A stretch of 16,094 nucleotides of DNA, from positions 1-16,094 of the forward strand of contig CBFGLF010000034.1 of the NCBI GenBank assembly GCA_965649545.1. The letters run 5' to 3'. The notes beneath the pieces were generated by a model. The model searched no databases, was not told where the DNA came from, and was given only the letters and a program-made list of their open reading frames with translations. The DNA comes from CABHOJ01 sp965649545. GTDB taxonomy: Bacteria; Pseudomonadota; Gammaproteobacteria; Burkholderiales; Methylophilaceae. Of the stretch, positions 7,749 through 15,283 are shown in pieces. A program made the translations under genes and the position numbers. Within the stretch, counting starts at the first letter, position 1. Every line of letters starts with the position of its first letter.

Positions 7749-7767
7749 TTAGCAAAAATCGTGCTAA
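7749..7767. promoter_or_regulatory. Operator-like dyad TTAGCA-N7-TGCTAA
   Basis: TTAGCA (7749-7754) and TGCTAA (7762-7767) are exact inverted half-sites with a 7-nt spacer, centred about 60 bp before the kdsD ATG. The size and symmetry are typical of a dimeric repressor or activator site. I cannot name the regulator. It is the most symmetric element in this divergent promoter region. Confidence 0.35.
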
Positions 7768-7805
7768 TTTGCTTTCATCACCTTTATTCGCATGACATTC
7801 CCTTT

Positions 7806-7811
7806 TATACT
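7806..7811 (+). promoter_or_regulatory. Candidate -10 box for kdsD, implying a leaderless or near-leaderless mRNA
   Basis: TATACT matches TATAAT at five of six positions and ends 6 nt before the kdsD ATG at 7818. There is no Shine-Dalgarno between them. The usual 6-8 nt from the -10 to the start site would put transcription at or within a base or two of the ATG. The -35 region (near 7783-7789, TTTATT) is weak. Another promoter further upstream cannot be excluded. Confidence 0.35.
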
Positions 7812-7817
7812 TGAGTC

Positions 7818-8831
7818 ATGGGAATACCGAATCCACAAAAAACCAGCGATCCCGTGGGTACAAACCCAAGGCAACCGCTGGAGTTGGCCCGGGAAGTGTT
7901 GCAGATCGAGGCACGTGCCGTCGAAGCGCTCGCCCAGCGGCTCGATGCAAGCTTCAACCGCGCTGTCGAAATCATTTTACAATGCCGCGGCAGGGTTGTG
8001 GTGAGCGGCATGGGCAAATCCGGCCATATCGGCAGCAAGATCGCCGCGACCTTCGCCAGTACCGGCACACCGGCCTTCTTCATGCATCCTGCCGAGGCCA
8101 GTCATGGCGACCTGGGCATGATCATCCGCGACGATGTGGTCATCGCCCTCTCCAACTCGGGCGAGAGCGACGAGCTGCTCGCCATCCTGCCCTTGCTCAA
8201 ACGCATGGGGGCAAAGCTCATCAGCATCACCGGCAACCCGAGATCCTCGCTTGCCCGGGAAGCCGATGTCCATCTGGACGCACATGTCGACCAGGAAGCC
8301 TGTCCCCTGGGCCTGTCGCCGACCGCGAGTACCACGGCCGCACTGGCCCTTGGTGATGCATTGGCGGTCACAGTGCTGGATATGCGCGGGTTCTCCGCGG
8401 AGGATTTCGCCCGTTCGCATCCGGGCGGTCAGCTCGGCCGCAGACTGCTGCTGCATGTGAGCGACATCATGCGCCAGGGCGACGCCATCCCCACCGTCAA
8501 GCAGGACGCAGGGCTGTCGGCGGGCCTGCTCGAGATGTCGCGCAAGGGCCTCGGCATGACGGCCATCGTCGACGAGGCAGGGAAACCGGTCGGCATCTTC
8601 ACCGATGGCGACTTGCGCCGGGCCTTCGAGCAGGGCATCAACGTCGCCGACACGACGATGCGCGAGGTCATGCACGCCAACCCGCTCAGCATCCTGCCGA
8701 ACCAGTTGGCCGTCGATGCCGTGGCATGCATGGAAACCAAGAAGATTACCAGCCTGTTGGTCGTGGACCAGCAGGGAACCCTGGTCGGCGCATTGAACAT
8801 GCACGACCTGTTGATTGCAAAGGTGGTTTGA
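7818..8831 (+). CDS. kdsD: D-arabinose 5-phosphate isomerase KdsD
   Basis: KdsD interconverts ribulose 5-phosphate and arabinose 5-phosphate, the first committed step to Kdo for lipopolysaccharide. The 337-residue protein has the standard layout: a SIS isomerase domain (about 35-175) with GMGKSGHIG at 64-72 and SNSGES at 112-117, the HPGG motif at 201-204, and two CBS domains (about 212-268 and 280-336). It is about nine residues longer than E. coli KdsD at the N-terminus, and no ribosome site precedes the ATG. A later GTG (codon 13) also lacks one, so I keep the ATG. It opens the kdsD-kdsC-lptCAB run; kdsC begins on the base directly after its stop. Confidence 0.96.
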   Translation: MGIPNPQKTSDPVGTNPRQPLELAREVLQIEARAVEALAQRLDASFNRAVEIILQCRGRVVVSGMGKSGHIGSKIAATFASTGTPAFFMHPAEASHGDLGMIIRDDVVIALSNSGESDELLAILPLLKRMGAKLISITGNPRSSLAREADVHLDAHVDQEACPLGLSPTASTTAALALGDALAVTVLDMRGFSAEDFARSHPGGQLGRRLLLHVSDIMRQGDAIPTVKQDAGLSAGLLEMSRKGLGMTAIVDEAGKPVGIFTDGDLRRAFEQGINVADTTMREVMHANPLSILPNQLAVDAVACMETKKITSLLVVDQQGTLVGALNMHDLLIAKVV

Positions 8832-9356
8832 ATGACCCCGGTAGAAGCCCGCGCCAAGCGCATCAAAGTGGTCGCGTTCGATGTCGATGGTGTCATGACC
8901 AATGGCGGCCTGATGCTCGGAGACGATGGGCTGGAGTACAAATCTTTCCACTCGCTGGACGGCCTCGGCCTCAAGATGCTCACCGCCACCGGTATCCAGA
9001 TCGCGCTGGTGACCGCCCGTACCTCGAATGTGGTGACGGAGCGCGCCAAGAACATCAAGGCCAAGCTCGTCTATCAGGGCGCCGAGAACAAGCTGGTAGC
9101 GTTCGAACAGTTGCTGAAGGACACCGGCATCACGGCCGAGGAATGCGCTTTCATGGGCGATGACGTCGTCGACCTGCCGCCGCTGCGCCGCTGCGGCCTG
9201 GCCATCACCGTCCCCCATGCCATGCCGCTGGTGAAACAATACGTGCATTACACGACCGAGCGTCAGGCGGGTTTCGGCGCCGTGCGCGAAGTATGCGAAC
9301 TGATCATGAAGGCGCAGGGAACCTTCGATGGCCAAATGGCAAGATTCCTGGAATAG
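8832..9356 (+). CDS. kdsC: 3-deoxy-D-manno-octulosonate 8-phosphate phosphatase KdsC
   Basis: KdsC removes phosphate from Kdo 8-phosphate to release Kdo in the cytoplasm. The 174-residue product is a capless HAD phosphatase of normal size. Motif I is FDVDGV with nucleophile Asp17 and acid/base Asp19; motif II is LVTART with Thr61; the motif III lysine is Lys87 in ENK; motif IV is GDDVVDLP (109-116). The C-terminal QAGFGAVRE segment is typical of the family tetramer. The ATG directly abuts the kdsD TGA, so translation is probably coupled. KdsA and KdsB, the other Kdo steps, are not in the window. Confidence 0.97.
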   Translation: MTPVEARAKRIKVVAFDVDGVMTNGGLMLGDDGLEYKSFHSLDGLGLKMLTATGIQIALVTARTSNVVTERAKNIKAKLVYQGAENKLVAFEQLLKDTGITAEECAFMGDDVVDLPPLRRCGLAITVPHAMPLVKQYVHYTTERQAGFGAVREVCELIMKAQGTFDGQMARFLE

Positions 9357-9376
9357 GCGCGAAGGCTTCGTTATCC

Positions 9377-10132
9377 ATGCTGGGGCGCCCGACCATCCTC
9401 TTTCCATTGGCTTTGCTGGCTTTGCTGGCCTTGCTCACCTTGTGGATAGAACGTAGCGTGCAACCCCCGGAGAAAAAGATGGATGGCAGCACCCGGCACG
9501 ATCCGGATTACATCCTCAACAATTTCACCACGACGCGGACCGACATCAACGGTAACCTGAAATACGTACTCTCGGCCGCGGAGATGAAGCACTATCCGGA
9601 CGACGACACCACGGAGCTGCAGAAACCCCATTTCACCCAGTTCTCGGTGGAGAAGCCCTATACCCAGATCGAGAGCGACCGCGGGTTCGTCTCGAGCAAC
9701 GGCGAGAACATCCAGTTCCTCGGGAACGTAAAGGTGGTGCGCCAGGCATTCAAGGATCGTGGCGAGATGACCGTGACGACCACCTACCTCAACGTGGTGC
9801 CGGACAAGGAGATCGCTACCACGGACCGTCCTGTGGTGATCCATCAGGCGCCCGAGACCGTGATCAACGCCAACGGTATGGTATACAACAAGAAGTTGAA
9901 AACGCTGGAACTGCAAAGCCGCGTGAAAGCGCACTATGTGAATCCGGCCAAGACGAAACCCGCTGCCGCGAAATCTGCGCCTGCGAAAAAAGCCCCTGCC
10001 AGATCGGCGAGCAAGCCCGAGAGCAAGGCCAAGAACCCTGCAAAACCTAATAATCAGGCCGGCCAACCAGCAGCCAAGCCGGCCAACAATAGCACCCGTA
10101 TCCGGAGAACCTATGAACCTGCATCGCCCTAG
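9377..10132 (+). CDS. lptC: LPS export system protein LptC with a basic C-terminal extension
   Basis: LptC is the bitopic inner-membrane protein that passes LPS from LptB2FG to LptA. I start at the ATG at 9377, 20 bp after kdsC; upstream codons of the frame overlap kdsC. The 251-residue product has an N-terminal membrane anchor (about 6-24) and a beta-jellyroll domain (about 35-187) with blocks such as LNNFTTTRTDINGNLKY and ENIQFLGNVKV. The family is usually about 190 residues. Here about 64 further residues (188-251) form a low-complexity Lys/Ala/Pro/Asn tail with about ten lysines, four arginines and two acidic residues, like histone H1. The last 20 bp overlap lptA. The core assignment is firm; the tail's role is unknown. 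Confidence 0.92.
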   Translation: MLGRPTILFPLALLALLALLTLWIERSVQPPEKKMDGSTRHDPDYILNNFTTTRTDINGNLKYVLSAAEMKHYPDDDTTELQKPHFTQFSVEKPYTQIESDRGFVSSNGENIQFLGNVKVVRQAFKDRGEMTVTTTYLNVVPDKEIATTDRPVVIHQAPETVINANGMVYNKKLKTLELQSRVKAHYVNPAKTKPAAAKSAPAKKAPARSASKPESKAKNPAKPNNQAGQPAAKPANNSTRIRRTYEPASP

Positions 10133-10661
10133 CCTGCTACTGATCCTGCTTGCCCTGGTCTCGACCAGCGCCTTTGCGGAAAAAGCCGACCGCGACAAGC
10201 CCATCGACCTGGAAGCGGACACGGTGATGGTCAACGACGCCAAGAAGACCAGTACCTATACCGGCAACGTCATCCTCACCCAGGGTACGCTGGTCATCAA
10301 GGGCGACAAACTGGTCGTGCGCGAGGACAAGGAAGGCTTCCAGCACAGTACGACCTACGGCAACCCGCAAGTCCCCTCCACCTTCAAGCAAAAGATGGAA
10401 GGCAAGAACGAATACATGGAAGGCAGCGCGCAACGGATCGAGTACGACGGCCGCATGGACAAGGTGCAGTTGTTCACCAAGGCGTGGGTGAAGCGCGGTG
10501 ACGATATCGTGCACGGCGACTACATCATGTACGACGCCAACTCCGAATACGCCGAAGTGATCGGCGGCGGCTCGCAGGCCGCAACGCCCGGTACGCCGAC
10601 CGGACGTGTCAGGGCCGTCATCCAGCCGAAGAAAAAACCAGCGCCCGCTGCTGGCCAGTAA
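10113..10661 (+). CDS. lptA: LPS periplasmic bridge protein LptA
   Basis: LptA polymerises in the periplasm to form the bridge that carries LPS from LptC to LptD. The 182-residue product has a Sec signal peptide (about 1-22, cleavage after AFA) and an OstA beta-jellyroll core (about 30-145), with repeats such as KTSTYTGNVILTQG and GSAQRIEYDGRMDKVQL. It ends in the RVRAVIQPK block and a short KKKPAPAAGQ tail common in beta- and gammaproteobacterial LptA. CGGAG lies 6 nt upstream of the ATG, within the lptC end. It is followed by lptB after 30 bp. Confidence 0.96.
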   Translation: MNLHRPSLLLILLALVSTSAFAEKADRDKPIDLEADTVMVNDAKKTSTYTGNVILTQGTLVIKGDKLVVREDKEGFQHSTTYGNPQVPSTFKQKMEGKNEYMEGSAQRIEYDGRMDKVQLFTKAWVKRGDDIVHGDYIMYDANSEYAEVIGGGSQAATPGTPTGRVRAVIQPKKKPAPAAGQ

Positions 10662-10691
10662 CCCGATACCGGAAAGATTGAACCAAGACGC

Positions 10692-11414
10692 ATGAGTGAA
10701 TTAATCGTAGAAGGCCTGCGCAAGAAATACAAATCGCGCACCGTGGTACAGGACATCTCCCTGCGTCTCAGCAGCGGTGAGGTCGTTGGCCTGCTAGGCC
10801 CCAATGGCGCAGGCAAGACCACCAGTTTCTATATGATCGTCGGCCTGGTGCCGCTGGACGACGGCCGTATCCTGCTCGACGGCAAGGATGTCAGCCGCCT
10901 GCCGATCCACCAGCGCGCTCGACTCGGCCTCGCTTACCTGCCGCAGGAGCCGTCGATCTTCCGCAAGATGACGGTGGAAGAGAACATCCTGGCGATCCTG
11001 GAACTGCAGAAGTTCTCGCCCGAGCAGATGAAACTGCAACTCGAGCAACTGCTGCAGGAGCTGCACATCACGCACATCCGCCACAACATGGCAGTCAGCC
11101 TCTCCGGCGGTGAACGCCGTCGTGTCGAGATCGCGCGCTGCCTCGCCACTAACCCCGGCTTCATCCTGCTCGACGAACCGTTCGCCGGTATCGACCCGAT
11201 CGCCGTGCTCGATATCCAGAAGATCATCCGTTTCCTGACCCAGCGCAACATCGGCGTGCTCATCACCGATCACAACGTAAGAGAAACCCTAGGCATCTGC
11301 GATAGAGCGTATATTGTGAATGAAGGGCGTGTATTCGCCTCCGGCGAGCCCAGCGAGATCATCCATAACGACAGCGTAAGAGAAGTGTATCTGGGCAAGG
11401 ATTTCCGCCTCTAA
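10692..11414 (+). CDS. lptB: LPS export ABC transporter ATP-binding protein LptB
   Basis: LptB is the cytoplasmic ATPase that, as a dimer with LptF and LptG, pulls LPS from the inner membrane. The 240-residue product shows every ABC motif: Walker A GPNGAGKT (36-43), Q-loop Gln85, signature LSGGE (137-141), Walker B FILLDE (157-162) and switch His194 in TDHNV. The stretch EPFAGIDPIAV is typical of LptB. Length matches the family. LptF and LptG are not in the window, which is normal since they are usually encoded elsewhere. rpoN follows 24 bp downstream, the common proteobacterial order. Confidence 0.98.
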   Translation: MSELIVEGLRKKYKSRTVVQDISLRLSSGEVVGLLGPNGAGKTTSFYMIVGLVPLDDGRILLDGKDVSRLPIHQRARLGLAYLPQEPSIFRKMTVEENILAILELQKFSPEQMKLQLEQLLQELHITHIRHNMAVSLSGGERRRVEIARCLATNPGFILLDEPFAGIDPIAVLDIQKIIRFLTQRNIGVLITDHNVRETLGICDRAYIVNEGRVFASGEPSEIIHNDSVREVYLGKDFRL

Positions 11415-11438
11415 GGCATCAGGCGGACCCGTTAGATC

Positions 11439-12905
11439 ATGAAGCAAAGTTTACAGCTCAAATTCTCGCAACACCTGGCACTGACGCCTCAGCTGCAGCA
11501 GTCCATCCGTTTGTTGCAACTCTCCACCCAGGAACTCAACCAGGAGCTGGAAAGCCTGCTGCAGGCCAATCCCCTGCTGGAAAGGACCGATCGCCCAGAA
11601 GACGGCGGCGAAGCCGAGACCTTCACGCCAATCCCTGGCGCCGGTGCCAGCGAGACCAGTGTCGCCGCCCCGGCTGAGGCCCCTGAAGCGGAAGCCCCGC
11701 GCCAGGACGAATTCGGCGGTGGTGACGACTATTTCGAATTCTCCAGCAGTAGCAACCGCTGGGACGAGAGTAGCGCTGGCAGTGACGACGACAACGATTT
11801 CACCTTCCAGGAAGCGGTCAGCCTCACGCTGCGCGAACACCTGCTCGGCCAACTCAAGCTCATGCCCTTGTCCGAGCGCGACCAGACCTTGTCGCTGCTG
11901 CTGGTGGATGCCATCAGCGATGACGGCTACCTCGACCAGTCGCTGGAAGAACTGGCGGAGTTGCTGCCGGAAGAATATGAAGTCGATCCGATGGAACTGG
12001 AGACCGCGCTCAAGCATATCCAGCATCTGGATCCACCGGGCGTCGGTGCGCGTAACCTCGCCGAGTGCCTGGCCCTGCAACTGAAAGTCATGCCGGAGAC
12101 CACACCGGGGTTGCAACTGGCGATCACCGTCGCCGAACAGCACCTGCCGCTACTGGCCGCCCGCGACTATGTCCGTCTGCGCAAGCTACTGGGCTGCGAC
12201 GACGAGACCCTGCGTGGCGTGCAGCAACTGATCAAGCAGCTCAACCCGCGCCCGGGTAATGTCTTCACCCAGATCGCCTCCGATCACTACATCCAGCACG
12301 AGATCCTGGTGAAGAAGGTGAAGGGCATCTGGATCGCCAGCCTCAACGATGAGGTGGTGCCCAAGCTGCGCATCAACCAGTTGTATGCAGGCATCCTGAA
12401 ACGTAACCGCGACAGCTCGAGCCAGTACCTGATGAGCCAGATGCAGGAAGCGAAATGGATGATCAAGAACATCCAGCAACGCTTCTCCACCATCCTCCGG
12501 GTCTCGCAGGCCATCGTCGATCGCCAGCGCAACTTCTTCGAGCACGGCGAAGTCGCCATGCGGCCGCTGGTGTTGCGCGAGATCGCGGATGAATTGGGCC
12601 TGCACGAATCCACGGTATCGCGTGTGACCACCCGCAAGTACATGCTCACACCGCGCGGCGTTTACGAACTAAAATATTTCTTCGGCAGCCATGTCGCTAC
12701 CGAATCCGGCGGCGCCTGCTCTGCGACGGCGATCCGCGCCTTGATCAAACAGATGGTGAGTGAAGAGAACCCGAAAAAGCCATTGTCGGATAACCAGATC
12801 ACCGACATCCTCGGCAAACAGGGCATCGTCGTCGCCCGACGCACCATCGCGAAATACCGCGAGTCTCTGCAGATACCCGCGGCAAACCAGCGCAAGTCGT
12901 TGTGA
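11439..12905 (+). CDS. rpoN: RNA polymerase sigma-54 factor RpoN
   Basis: RpoN directs RNA polymerase to -24/-12 promoters that need AAA+ activators. The 488-residue protein has region I at 1-50 (QLKFSQHLALTPQLQQSIRL type, glutamine- and leucine-rich), an acidic, low-complexity region II (about 50-128, with GSDDDND), the core-binding region III, the helix-turn-helix (about 385-410, including LHESTVSRVTTRKY), and the RpoN box ARRTIAKYRE at 466-475 that reads the -24 element. The ATG at 11439 gives the standard N-terminus MKQSLQLKF. hpf follows after 28 bp. Confidence 0.98.
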   Translation: MKQSLQLKFSQHLALTPQLQQSIRLLQLSTQELNQELESLLQANPLLERTDRPEDGGEAETFTPIPGAGASETSVAAPAEAPEAEAPRQDEFGGGDDYFEFSSSSNRWDESSAGSDDDNDFTFQEAVSLTLREHLLGQLKLMPLSERDQTLSLLLVDAISDDGYLDQSLEELAELLPEEYEVDPMELETALKHIQHLDPPGVGARNLAECLALQLKVMPETTPGLQLAITVAEQHLPLLAARDYVRLRKLLGCDDETLRGVQQLIKQLNPRPGNVFTQIASDHYIQHEILVKKVKGIWIASLNDEVVPKLRINQLYAGILKRNRDSSSQYLMSQMQEAKWMIKNIQQRFSTILRVSQAIVDRQRNFFEHGEVAMRPLVLREIADELGLHESTVSRVTTRKYMLTPRGVYELKYFFGSHVATESGGACSATAIRALIKQMVSEENPKKPLSDNQITDILGKQGIVVARRTIAKYRESLQIPAANQRKSL

Positions 12906-12933
12906 CCTGCGCTAATCACTGAAGGAGAGCATC

Positions 12934-13260
12934 ATGAACTTGCAACTAACCGGCCATCACCTCGATGTCACACCAGCTTTGCGTGAATATGTCCTCAGCA
13001 AACTGACGCGCGTCAGCAACCACTTCGATCACGTCATCGACGTCAAAGTGACCCTGAGCGTCGAAAAGCTGACCCAAAAGGTAGAGGCGACGCTGCATGT
13101 TCCGGGTAACGATCTGCACGCTACCTGCAGTGATGAGAATATGTATAGCGCCATCGACATGCTGGCCGACAAGCTCGACCGCCAGGTGCTGAAGCACAAG
13201 GAGAAGGTCAGCGATCATCACAAGAGCGATGGCGGTGTGAAGCACCAATCCGCCGAATAA
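12934..13260 (+). CDS. hpf: Ribosome hibernation promoting factor (short HPF/YhbH type)
   Basis: HPF binds the 30S decoding site and promotes inactive 100S ribosomes in stationary phase or starvation. The 108-residue product is the short form, with one S30AE domain (about 1-95, beginning MNLQLTGHHLDVTPAL, with the segment NMYSAIDMLADKLDRQ) and a hydrophilic tail. It lacks the extra C-terminal dimerisation domain of long HPF. An AAGGAGA site lies 7 nt before the ATG. The location after rpoN is the standard one; in many proteobacteria ptsN comes next, but here a 147-bp spacer follows. Confidence 0.95.
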   Translation: MNLQLTGHHLDVTPALREYVLSKLTRVSNHFDHVIDVKVTLSVEKLTQKVEATLHVPGNDLHATCSDENMYSAIDMLADKLDRQVLKHKEKVSDHHKSDGGVKHQSAE

Positions 13261-13407
13261 GCCAGACCAACCCATCAATCGAGCGAACGGGATGCAGCGC
13301 GAGGAGCCGCACAGTGAGCGATAAGGCATATCACCCAGATAGACGAAATCGCGAACGAGCACGCGACAAAGCGATGCGCCCGTGCAGCCGATTGAAAGTG
13401 ATCCAAC
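13261..13407. other. Spacer between hpf and hprK in the place where ptsN is often found
   Basis: This 147-bp stretch separates hpf from hprK in an otherwise tightly packed run. No conserved gene is visible and no ptsN remnant motif can be read in any frame. A GTG at 13314, preceded by GAGGAG, opens a 33-codon basic frame that ends at 13415 inside the hprK start. I cannot tell whether it is used. No T-run terminator or clear promoter is seen. Confidence 0.5.
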
Positions 13408-14394
13408 ATGGCTGAGATCAGCGTAGGAAAATTGTATAAGGACACCCGCCTCCCCCTCAAACTCAAGTGGGTGGCGGGGCTCAACGGCGGGGACAACCTG
13501 CTGAGCAGCGAACGGGTGACCAAACCCTCGCTGGCGCTGATCGGCCATCTCAATTTTGTGCATCCCAACCGCGTACAGGTCCTGGGCTGCGCTGAAATGG
13601 ATTACCTGCGCAGCCTGCAGGAAAAAGAGCTGCAGCAGGCCATCAAGAACCTCTTTTCCACCGACCTCGCTGCCGTGGTCGTCGCCAACGGTGAAGTCGC
13701 ACCGCCGCAACTGACGCGTGCCGCCGACGAATACCATACCCCGTTGTTCACCTCCCCCCTGCAAAGCCCGGGGTTGATGGACGTGTTGAGCCACTATCTG
13801 GCGCAGGCGGTGGCGGAATCGGTGAGCCGGCATGGCGTGTTCATCGAGGTACAAGGCTTCGGTGTGCTGATCCAGGGCAACCCCGCCATCGGTAAGAGCG
13901 AACTCGCACTCGAACTGATCTCCCGCGGCCATCGCCTCGTTGCCGACGACATCGTCGATTTCTTCCGCGTGGCGCCGGATCGGCTTGAAGGGCGCTGCCC
14001 CGAGCTGTTGCAGGATTTCCTCGAAGTACGGGGCCTCGGCATCCTCAATATCCGCGCGCTGTTCGGTGACAATGCCGTCAAGCCGACCAAGCCGCTGGAC
14101 CTCATCATCCAGCTGGAGATGGCGGACAAGATGGCGCCGGAACTGCTCGATCGGCTCAAGATCAAGTCGCAAAGTGAAAATATCATGGGCGTCAAAGTGC
14201 CCAAGAACACCATTCCCGTCGCGGCCGGTCGCAACATCGCCGTGCTGGTCGAAGTCGCCGTGCGCAACCACATGCTGCTGTTGCGCGGCATCAACGGCAC
14301 CAAACAATTCATGCAGCGCCAGCACCGGGAGATGAGCCGCATGGCGAAAGGCGCCTCTTCCACGACTGCCAAAAAACGTCGGACGCCCGCCTGA
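13408..14394 (+). CDS. hprK: HPr kinase/phosphorylase HprK
   Basis: HprK adds and removes phosphate at Ser46 of HPr, setting the output of the regulatory PTS. The 328-residue protein has an N-terminal DRTGG-like domain (about 1-125) and a catalytic domain. His142 (RHGVF) and the Asp180-Asp181 pair (VADDIVDF) are at catalytic positions. The P-loop is GNPAIGKS at 157-164; most relatives have a GDSG/GESG start, so Asn-Pro here is unusual but fits GxxxxGKS. The family signature EVRGLGILNIRALFG is at 206-220. The C-terminus ends in a basic tail. Its TGA shares one base with the rapZ ATG. The substrate HPr encoded downstream has Ser46. Confidence 0.96.
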   Translation: MAEISVGKLYKDTRLPLKLKWVAGLNGGDNLLSSERVTKPSLALIGHLNFVHPNRVQVLGCAEMDYLRSLQEKELQQAIKNLFSTDLAAVVVANGEVAPPQLTRAADEYHTPLFTSPLQSPGLMDVLSHYLAQAVAESVSRHGVFIEVQGFGVLIQGNPAIGKSELALELISRGHRLVADDIVDFFRVAPDRLEGRCPELLQDFLEVRGLGILNIRALFGDNAVKPTKPLDLIIQLEMADKMAPELLDRLKIKSQSENIMGVKVPKNTIPVAAGRNIAVLVEVAVRNHMLLLRGINGTKQFMQRQHREMSRMAKGASSTTAKKRRTPA

Positions 14395-15236
14395 TGCAGC
14401 TCATCATCCTCACCGGTCTTTCCGGCTCGGGTAAGAGTGTCGCGCTGAAAGCGCTGGAGGACAGCGGATATTATTGTGTCGATAATCTGCCGGCTACGCT
14501 GCTGCCGCAGATCTCGCTCGACCTCAGCGCCGCCATGCAGGATCGCGTTGCGGTCAGCGTCGATACCCGTAGCGCCGCGCTGGAAGTCTTGCCTGAGAAC
14601 ATCAACCGCTTGCGGGCGCAGGGGATCAGCGTGCAGGTGCTGTTCCTCGAGTCCAGCGTCGAGACCCTGGTCAAGCGATTCAGCGAGACGCGCAGGCGCC
14701 ATCCCTTGAGCGCAGGCGACGAAGAACATACGCTGGCCGAGAACATCCAGCAGGAGCGTGACCTGCTGAGCCCATTGGCGGATCTCGGTCATCGCATCGA
14801 CACCAGCAACCTCAGCGCGAACAAATTGCGTAACTGGGTCCGGGATTTCGTCTCCAACGACAGTAACGGGTTGACCCTGTTCTTCGCCTCCTTCGGCTTC
14901 AAGCACGGCATCCCGCTCGACGCGGATTTCGTCTTCGATATCCGTTGCCTGCCCAACCCGCACTACGATCCGGTGCTGCGCCCGTTGACCGGCAAGGATC
15001 AGCCGGTGCGGCAATTCCTGGAAAGCCAGGAGACGGTCGGCATGATGTATGACGACATCCAGCAGTTCGTCGCGCGCTGGTTGCCTAGCTTCATCCGCGA
15101 CAACCGCAGCTACCTCACGGTGGCGATCGGCTGCACGGGCGGGCAACATCGTTCGGTGTATTTTGTCGAACGGTTAGGGGAGTATTTTCGCAATCAGCAA
15201 CAAAAGGTGCTCATCAGGCACCGCGAATTAGAGTAG
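14394..15236 (+). CDS. rapZ: RNase adapter protein RapZ
   Basis: RapZ is an RNA- and nucleotide-binding protein. In E. coli it guides RNase E to the small RNA GlmZ and so controls glucosamine-6-phosphate synthase and cell envelope precursors. The 280-residue product has Walker A GLSGSGKS at 8-15, the DTRS Walker B-like motif at 57-60, GFKHG at 168-172, and the C-terminal CTGGQHRSV block (247-255) that forms part of the RNA-binding domain. Length matches the family. The start overlaps the hprK stop by one base. Whether GlmZ/GlmY-type RNAs exist in this organism cannot be judged from the window. Confidence 0.97.
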   Translation: MQLIILTGLSGSGKSVALKALEDSGYYCVDNLPATLLPQISLDLSAAMQDRVAVSVDTRSAALEVLPENINRLRAQGISVQVLFLESSVETLVKRFSETRRRHPLSAGDEEHTLAENIQQERDLLSPLADLGHRIDTSNLSANKLRNWVRDFVSNDSNGLTLFFASFGFKHGIPLDADFVFDIRCLPNPHYDPVLRPLTGKDQPVRQFLESQETVGMMYDDIQQFVARWLPSFIRDNRSYLTVAIGCTGGQHRSVYFVERLGEYFRNQQQKVLIRHRELE

Positions 15237-15283
15237 CAGCCGCGATTACCGTCGCCGACGCTACCGAGTAGAGGACACATATC

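Noticed and set aside
9293..9376. Upstream extension of lptC into kdsC
   Set aside because: The extra 28 codons are kdsC sequence in another frame and would put polar residues before the membrane anchor.
7977..9407. 476-codon open frame on the minus strand
   Set aside because: It lies entirely antisense to kdsD and kdsC, which have full family motifs. Its composition (rich in His, Gln, Gly, Asp and Arg) is that of a high-GC shadow frame.
13261..13407. A second copy of the terminal repeat in the hpf-hprK spacer
   Set aside because: Shares only short strings such as GGATGCAGCG and GCAGC; the match does not extend convincingly by eye.
12946..14325. 459-codon minus-strand open frame, and a similar one at 13794-15149
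   Set aside because: Both are antisense to hpf/hprK or hprK/rapZ. No recognisable domain, and the plus-strand genes explain the codon pattern.
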